64,000 bases of DNA from assembly GCA_903873705.1 (NCBI GenBank), contig CAIQPK010000090.1, positions 167,637-231,636 on the forward strand. The letters run 5' to 3'. The translations under genes were made by a program, and so were the position numbers. This document shows, piece after piece, positions 60,032 to 64,000 of the stretch. This DNA is from an uncultured Acidobacteriota bacterium (GTDB lineage Bacteria > Acidobacteriota > Terriglobia > Terriglobales > Acidobacteriaceae). The first letter of the stretch is position 1; each line of letters opens with the position of its first letter. The notes under the pieces are model-generated. The model searched no databases. It saw nothing but the letters and a program-made list of their open reading frames with translations, and was not told the DNA's origin.

Positions 60032-62659
60032 TTAGAAGTTGAACGTCACCGACCCCGTCACCGTCCGCGGACTCACAAAGTGCGTCCCCGAAAACGTCGA
60101 CAAAAAGTTATACAACGCATACTTGTTGGTCACGTTCACCGCCGTAATGCTCAGGTTCGTCTTCACCTTCTCGCTCGGGCGAAAACGATGCAGCACATCG
60201 TCCCATCCCGCCGCCAGGTCGAACAACGTCCTCGGCGCCACGCGCGGCGGATTCTTGTCATCGTTTTCCGTCCCCGGCGTCGGCAGCCGCAACAGCGGTG
60301 ACGACAACTGGTTGCCCGCACAACTCGCCAGAGGATTCGCCAGCGTCGCCTTCACGCCACCGCACTGCAGCGCCGCCTGCTGCTGTTGGTCGGCAGTCAG
60401 GTACGTCAGGTCCACCGGATCGTTCCCGTTAGTCGACGTCGCATACGGTGCCGCCCCGGCCACCGCGCCACTCTCATACCGCCACGTCACGCCAAACCAC
60501 GGCGCCGTCTTCTTCGGCTGATACTGCACGTTGGTCGACTGCTGAAACGCCTGGTCATGATCGATGCGAAACGCCTCCGAGTCCGTCGTAATCGAGTTGT
60601 CGTTGAACAGTATCCCGCCCACCTCCGGCGAGAAGAACCGCGAACGCGTATGCCCCAGCACCGAGTAAGCCGACACCCCATTCCACAGCGGCATATTGAT
60701 CTTCACGCCGAATCCATCGATCTTCGACTTTTGCCATTGGATCGGAAACGCCAGCGGCGAATTCAAGAGCGTATCGAAATCGAAATCCCGGTCCGTGAAC
60801 TTCCAGAAGTACTCCGCGTTCACAATCACGTGCCGCGTAATCCCCTGCTCAAACCCCGCGTTGTACTGCGTCCGCGTCGCCGGCTTCAGCGGCGTCGGCA
60901 CGCCGCCCGCCTCCAGGCCCCCGATGCCCGTCGCTCCGGAAAGCACCAGGTTCTCGTTATAAGGCGTCAGCATCAACTTCCCGTAGCCCACGCGCAGCAC
61001 CGTGTTCGACCGCTTCACGTTGTACGTCGCACCCAGCCGCGGCTCCAGCAGCGATCGATGGCTGATGCCCACGTAGTTGTCAATGCGTCCACCCACCAGC
61101 AACGTCAGGTTCTTGAGCGCAATCGTGTCCTGCGCATAAATCGCTTCCTGCTTGATGTCCGCATGCCCCGTAAACCGGAACTGCTTCCCACCGCGCGTCA
61201 AGTCGATTGCTCCCAGACCCGCACTGTAGTTGCCGTTGGCGGTATCGCCCCCCGGGCAAGCTGCCGGATTATTCGCCGCAACCGTCTCATCCGGCAACCC
61301 GTTAGCCAGCAGACACGGCGCATTGAAGCCGCCGTCCGTCACGCCCAGCGCAAAGTTTTCATTCAGAAACGTGTGATAAACCATCGCCCCAAACTTCAGC
61401 GTGTTCACGCCCTTCTGCAGCGAGTAATCCGCCTTCAGCCCCGCGTTCACCAGCGTCCGGTTCTGTGCAACAGTCACGGGCAGATCGTCGAAGATATTCT
61501 TGCTCGGATAATAGTCAAAGCTCCCCCGTCGCACATAAGGATTCACCGCCAGCACACCCGACGTATTGAACACATGCGTCCACGACGGCGACACGTTGAA
61601 GCTCTCAATCTTCGCCTTCTGGTCCTGACCCGATGCCTGCTGATCGAACTGGTTGGGCTCCTGGAACCACGACCGAGATGCCGTCAGATTCAGCTGGTAA
61701 GCGTCGTTGCTGTTCGGCTTGAAGTCCAGGCGATCGAACACGTCTTCGCTGTTGCCCTTGTCGTGCATCACCACGTACTCCGGCGTGTCGAGATACCGCC
61801 CACTCTGGCTGCCGTCCACCGTAACAAAGTTTCCAAACTTCGCACTGCCGAAACCCAGCGAAGCGCTCCCAGAAGTCGTCCCGAACGTGCCGTAATCGAA
61901 GCTCACGCTCCCCATCGGCTTTTGTGCCAGCCCCGACCGCGTCGTGGCTTCCACAATCAGCGAAGCTTTGTCGCCATACTCCGGCGGCGCAATGCCGTCG
62001 ATCACGTTCACCGACTGGATTGCATTGGTCGAGAGCTGGCTACCAAACGTCCGCGACTGCTGATCGCTCACCGGCTGCCCGTCGATCGAGTATGTTGTAT
62101 CCGCATGCTCACCCATCGGGTGATAAAGCCCATTCGAGTCCGACACAATCCCCGGCGTACTCAGGGTCACAATCGACCCCAGCCCCGAAGCCGCGCTCTC
62201 CACCGGCAGCCGTTCCATGATCACCCGGTCAATCGTCGTCGCCGAGCTCGTCTCGGTGCTCACCATGTCGGCCGCTTCCGCGTCGACATTCACCACCGTG
62301 TTCGCCGAGGCCACATTCAGCTTCAGCGTCACCGGAACCTCACCGGCCGACCGTATGTCCGCATCTCCCGTTACTGCGGCAAACCCTGTCGCCTCAGCCG
62401 ACAAATGGTAGTGGTTGAACGGCAGATTCACAAAGTGGAAGGCTCCGGCCGAATCGCTGGTCGCCGTGCGGCTCAACCCGCTCAGCGGATTGGAAATCGT
62501 CACCGTGGCCCCCGGAACAGCCGCACCCGTCAGGTCCGTTACCGATCCCGCAATGCTGCCCGAGGCCGCTTGCGCCAGCAGATGCCCACCGCACCACGCA
62601 GCCGCAAAGAGTAAAAGAAAAAAAGGAAACCGCAGTTCCCGCAAACGCGTCGTTCTCAT
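60032..62659 (-). CDS. TonB-dependent receptor, with carboxypeptidase-regulatory-like domain
   Basis: The 875-residue outer-membrane receptor has a signal peptide (about 1-31), a carboxypeptidase-regulatory-like domain (SIAGSVTDLTGAAVPGATV, about 34-120), a plug (IDRVIMERLPVESAASG) and a barrel ending RTVTGSVTFNF with a C-terminal Phe. CAGGAGA lies upstream of the ATG. It follows the DUF2946-like gene in the same direction and may use a metal-related substrate (inference from that neighbour). Confidence 0.88.
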   Translation of the reverse strand: MRTTRLRELRFPFFLLLFAAAWCGGHLLAQAASGSIAGSVTDLTGAAVPGATVTISNPLSGLSRTATSDSAGAFHFVNLPFNHYHLSAEATGFAAVTGDADIRSAGEVPVTLKLNVASANTVVNVDAEAADMVSTETSSATTIDRVIMERLPVESAASGLGSIVTLSTPGIVSDSNGLYHPMGEHADTTYSIDGQPVSDQQSRTFGSQLSTNAIQSVNVIDGIAPPEYGDKASLIVEATTRSGLAQKPMGSVSFDYGTFGTTSGSASLGFGSAKFGNFVTVDGSQSGRYLDTPEYVVMHDKGNSEDVFDRLDFKPNSNDAYQLNLTASRSWFQEPNQFDQQASGQDQKAKIESFNVSPSWTHVFNTSGVLAVNPYVRRGSFDYYPSKNIFDDLPVTVAQNRTLVNAGLKADYSLQKGVNTLKFGAMVYHTFLNENFALGVTDGGFNAPCLLANGLPDETVAANNPAACPGGDTANGNYSAGLGAIDLTRGGKQFRFTGHADIKQEAIYAQDTIALKNLTLLVGGRIDNYVGISHRSLLEPRLGATYNVKRSNTVLRVGYGKLMLTPYNENLVLSGATGIGGLEAGGVPTPLKPATRTQYNAGFEQGITRHVIVNAEYFWKFTDRDFDFDTLLNSPLAFPIQWQKSKIDGFGVKINMPLWNGVSAYSVLGHTRSRFFSPEVGGILFNDNSITTDSEAFRIDHDQAFQQSTNVQYQPKKTAPWFGVTWRYESGAVAGAAPYATSTNGNDPVDLTYLTADQQQQAALQCGGVKATLANPLASCAGNQLSSPLLRLPTPGTENDDKNPPRVAPRTLFDLAAGWDDVLHRFRPSEKVKTNLSITAVNVTNKYALYNFLSTFSGTHFVSPRTVTGSVTFNF

Positions 62660-62769
62660 CGATAATCTCCTGTCGGTGGAGGGCGCATCGTTCGCGGCAT
62701 CCGTTGCCGCGAGTGCGCTCTGGCCGTTTCAGGCAAAGCCATCAAAATTCCGTATTCCGAAAAATGCGC

Positions 62770-63192
62770 TCAGCCTGCTGAGGGCGTCAATACCATCGCA
62801 GGCGGAGGCCGGCTGAACATCGCAAAACTTCGCAGCCGCTGCGGAGCATCCACCACCCGAGCCGTAAACGCCTGCGCAACCTGCTCTACCGGCTCCGGCA
62901 CCACAGTCGTGTTAGCCGGCAGCGCCGAGTGCATCGCCACACACAGCGGGCACTTCTCTTCGCCCTGCCCTTGCGAGGCCAGCGCCGGCCCTTTGACCGT
63001 CGCCGCACTCTGCGGCAGCCACTCGCCGTGAATGTGCGCGGCCTCAACCGTGCTGACGCCACCCACCACCAGCGCAAACACCAGTGCCAGCGCACGTATC
63101 CATCGTGGATACGGCACAGTCAAACCTCGGCGCTGGAGTCGGTTCTTCAAGTCAGTCAGGATTGTCCGCAGGGTCGAGCACCCGCCGAACAC
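62770..63192 (-). CDS. DUF2946-like small exported protein
   Basis: The 140-residue protein has a hydrophobic segment (about 33-50), then HIHGEW and CPLCVAMHSALPA, a pattern as in DUF2946 proteins, which are often found beside copper- or metal-related genes. His and Cys residues could bind metal. It lies 110 bp upstream of the TonB receptor gene, probably in one transcript. The start is not certain. Confidence 0.65.
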   Translation of the reverse strand: MFGGCSTLRTILTDLKNRLQRRGLTVPYPRWIRALALVFALVVGGVSTVEAAHIHGEWLPQSAATVKGPALASQGQGEEKCPLCVAMHSALPANTTVVPEPVEQVAQAFTARVVDAPQRLRSFAMFSRPPPAMVLTPSAG

Positions 63193-63275
63193 GAGGGCTC
63201 CCTCCTAGTATGACGCACCCAACCCCCGGAAGGTCTCATCGCGAGTCGCTGCCACCTGACAAACCCGTCATCCCA

Positions 63276-63325
63276 CACCCGGGCGCCCCATCCGTGACGG
63301 CCCCATCGTCACCGGTAGGGTCGCA
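63276..63325 (+). repeat. REP-like hairpin, copy 3
   Basis: The GGGCGCCCCAT flank and an imperfect hairpin with GTGACG (63294-63299) and CGTCAC (63307-63312) resemble the two other copies. It lies between the DUF2946-like gene and etfA. Confidence 0.65.
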
Positions 63326-63331
63326 CGATCT

Positions 63332-64000
63332 TCACCCCTGCAGCGCCTTCGTCAACGCCGGCACAATCTCAAACAGATCCCCCACCACCCCCACATCCGC
63401 AATCTCAAAAATCGGCGCATCAGGGTCCTTGTTGATCGCCATGATCGTCTTCGCGCCCTTCATCCCGACCAGGTGCTGAATCGCCCCCGAGATCCCCACC
63501 GCCAGGTACAGCTTCGGCGCCACCGTCTGCCCCGAGCTACCCACCTGCCGCTCCATCGGCAACCAGCCGTTGTCGCAGATCGGCCGCGAAGCCGCCAGCT
63601 CCGCCCCCAGCGCAGCCGCCAGTTCTTCCACGATCCCCAGATTCTCCTGCTCCCCAATCCCGCGCCCCACGCTCACAATCACCTGCGCCGCACTCAAATC
63701 CACCGTCTGCGCCGCCTCCCTGAACGGCTCACCCGGCGTGGTCCTGATCGCCGCCGCCTCAATCGCCGGCGCAAACGTCTTCACCTCAGCTGCTCCACTC
63801 TCCACCACCTCAGCCTTGAACGTTCCCGCCTGCACCGAAATCAAACACACCCCATCGCCCTTGTGCCGATAAGCCGCATTCAACTTCCCCTGCATCCACT
63901 GCCGCACAAATACCGGCCCCGACCCGATCGCCGTCACATCCGAAATCAACACCTGCCCCAGTCGGGTAGCCAGCGCCGGCGCAAAATCCCGCACCTGGTA
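63332..64000 (-). CDS. etfA: Electron transfer flavoprotein alpha subunit, N-terminus outside window
   Basis: The 222 visible residues cover the C-terminal part of EtfA. FAD-binding segments are CDNGWLPMERQVGSSGQTV, APKLYLAVGISGAIQHLVGM and INKDPDAPIFEIADVGVVGDL. EtfA/EtfB pass electrons from acyl-CoA and other dehydrogenases to the quinone pool. The frame is open to the window edge, so the start lies beyond 64000; etfB is probably next to it, outside the window. Confidence 0.93.
   Translation of the reverse strand, partial: YQVRDFAPALATRLGQVLISDVTAIGSGPVFVRQWMQGKLNAAYRHKGDGVCLISVQAGTFKAEVVESGAAEVKTFAPAIEAAAIRTTPGEPFREAAQTVDLSAAQVIVSVGRGIGEQENLGIVEELAAALGAELAASRPICDNGWLPMERQVGSSGQTVAPKLYLAVGISGAIQHLVGMKGAKTIMAINKDPDAPIFEIADVGVVGDLFEIVPALTKALQG

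Noticed and set aside
60386..62614. 742-codon open frame opposite the TonB receptor
   Set aside because: It is Arg/Pro/His-rich shadow sequence with no domain pattern. The minus-strand receptor is complete.
1..64000. tRNA or rRNA genes
   Set aside because: Scanning intergenic regions showed no T-loop GGTTCRAnyCC with matching acceptor stem, and no rRNA segments.

Overview
The window is GC-rich bacterial chromosome and looks like Acidobacteriota of the Terriglobia/Acidobacteriaceae type (inference). The pointers are two very large TonB-dependent receptors with an N-terminal carboxypeptidase-regulatory-like domain, a PadR regulator paired with a HAAS-type membrane protein, a FecR/DUF6600 low-complexity secreted protein, virginiamycin-B-lyase-like propeller lipoproteins, and GC-rich REP-like hairpins with a conserved GGGTGCCCCAT flank. 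Most of the content is chromosomal housekeeping. No rRNA, tRNA or CRISPR array was seen.

Layout. 1-5.5 kb: end of coaE, an HtrA-type protease, and a convergent TonB-dependent receptor. 5.68-9.80 kb: a complete 4,120-bp transposon with 29-bp perfect terminal inverted repeats, an 8-bp target duplication and an IS1-like DDE transposase. Its cargo is a KGG-motif protein, an XRE repressor with a dyad operator, a membrane protein, a basic protein, a DUF3761 protein, an unknown protein and a proteasome-beta-like Ntn hydrolase. 9.9-20.8 kb: DUF2237 protein, a propeller lipoprotein gene broken by an in-frame TAG, ABC-F YbiT, an ArsR regulator, paired membrane proteins, the FecR/DUF6600 protein and pyrR. 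20.8-34.5 kb: VapBC, MFS exporter, hemL, purM, M50 protease, OYE reductase, a second TonB receptor, MerR, murJ, iscX, a second PIN toxin-antitoxin pair and a radical SAM protein. 34.5-47.4 kb: a cobalamin-binding CarH-like sensor domain without HTH, two alpha/beta hydrolases, PadR-HAAS, a thiol oxidoreductase, rmuC, acpP-fabF and a Yip1 protein. 47.4-64 kb: amine oxidase, formate dehydrogenase and DUF1641, cca, tsaD, cysS, a DUF985 cupin, a DUF2946-like protein with a third TonB receptor, and the C-terminal part of etfA.

The best candidate for a new system is the cargo-bearing transposon. Its ends, target duplication, transposase promoter and repressor operator can all be read directly, and it carries an N-terminal-threonine peptidase homologue never expected in an insertion sequence. 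Two other recurrent structures deserve attention. One is a set of six 7- or 8-bp tandem-repeat arrays, each lying at a gene's 3' end. The other is a family of three REP-like hairpins, one of which sits inside the merR-type coding sequence.
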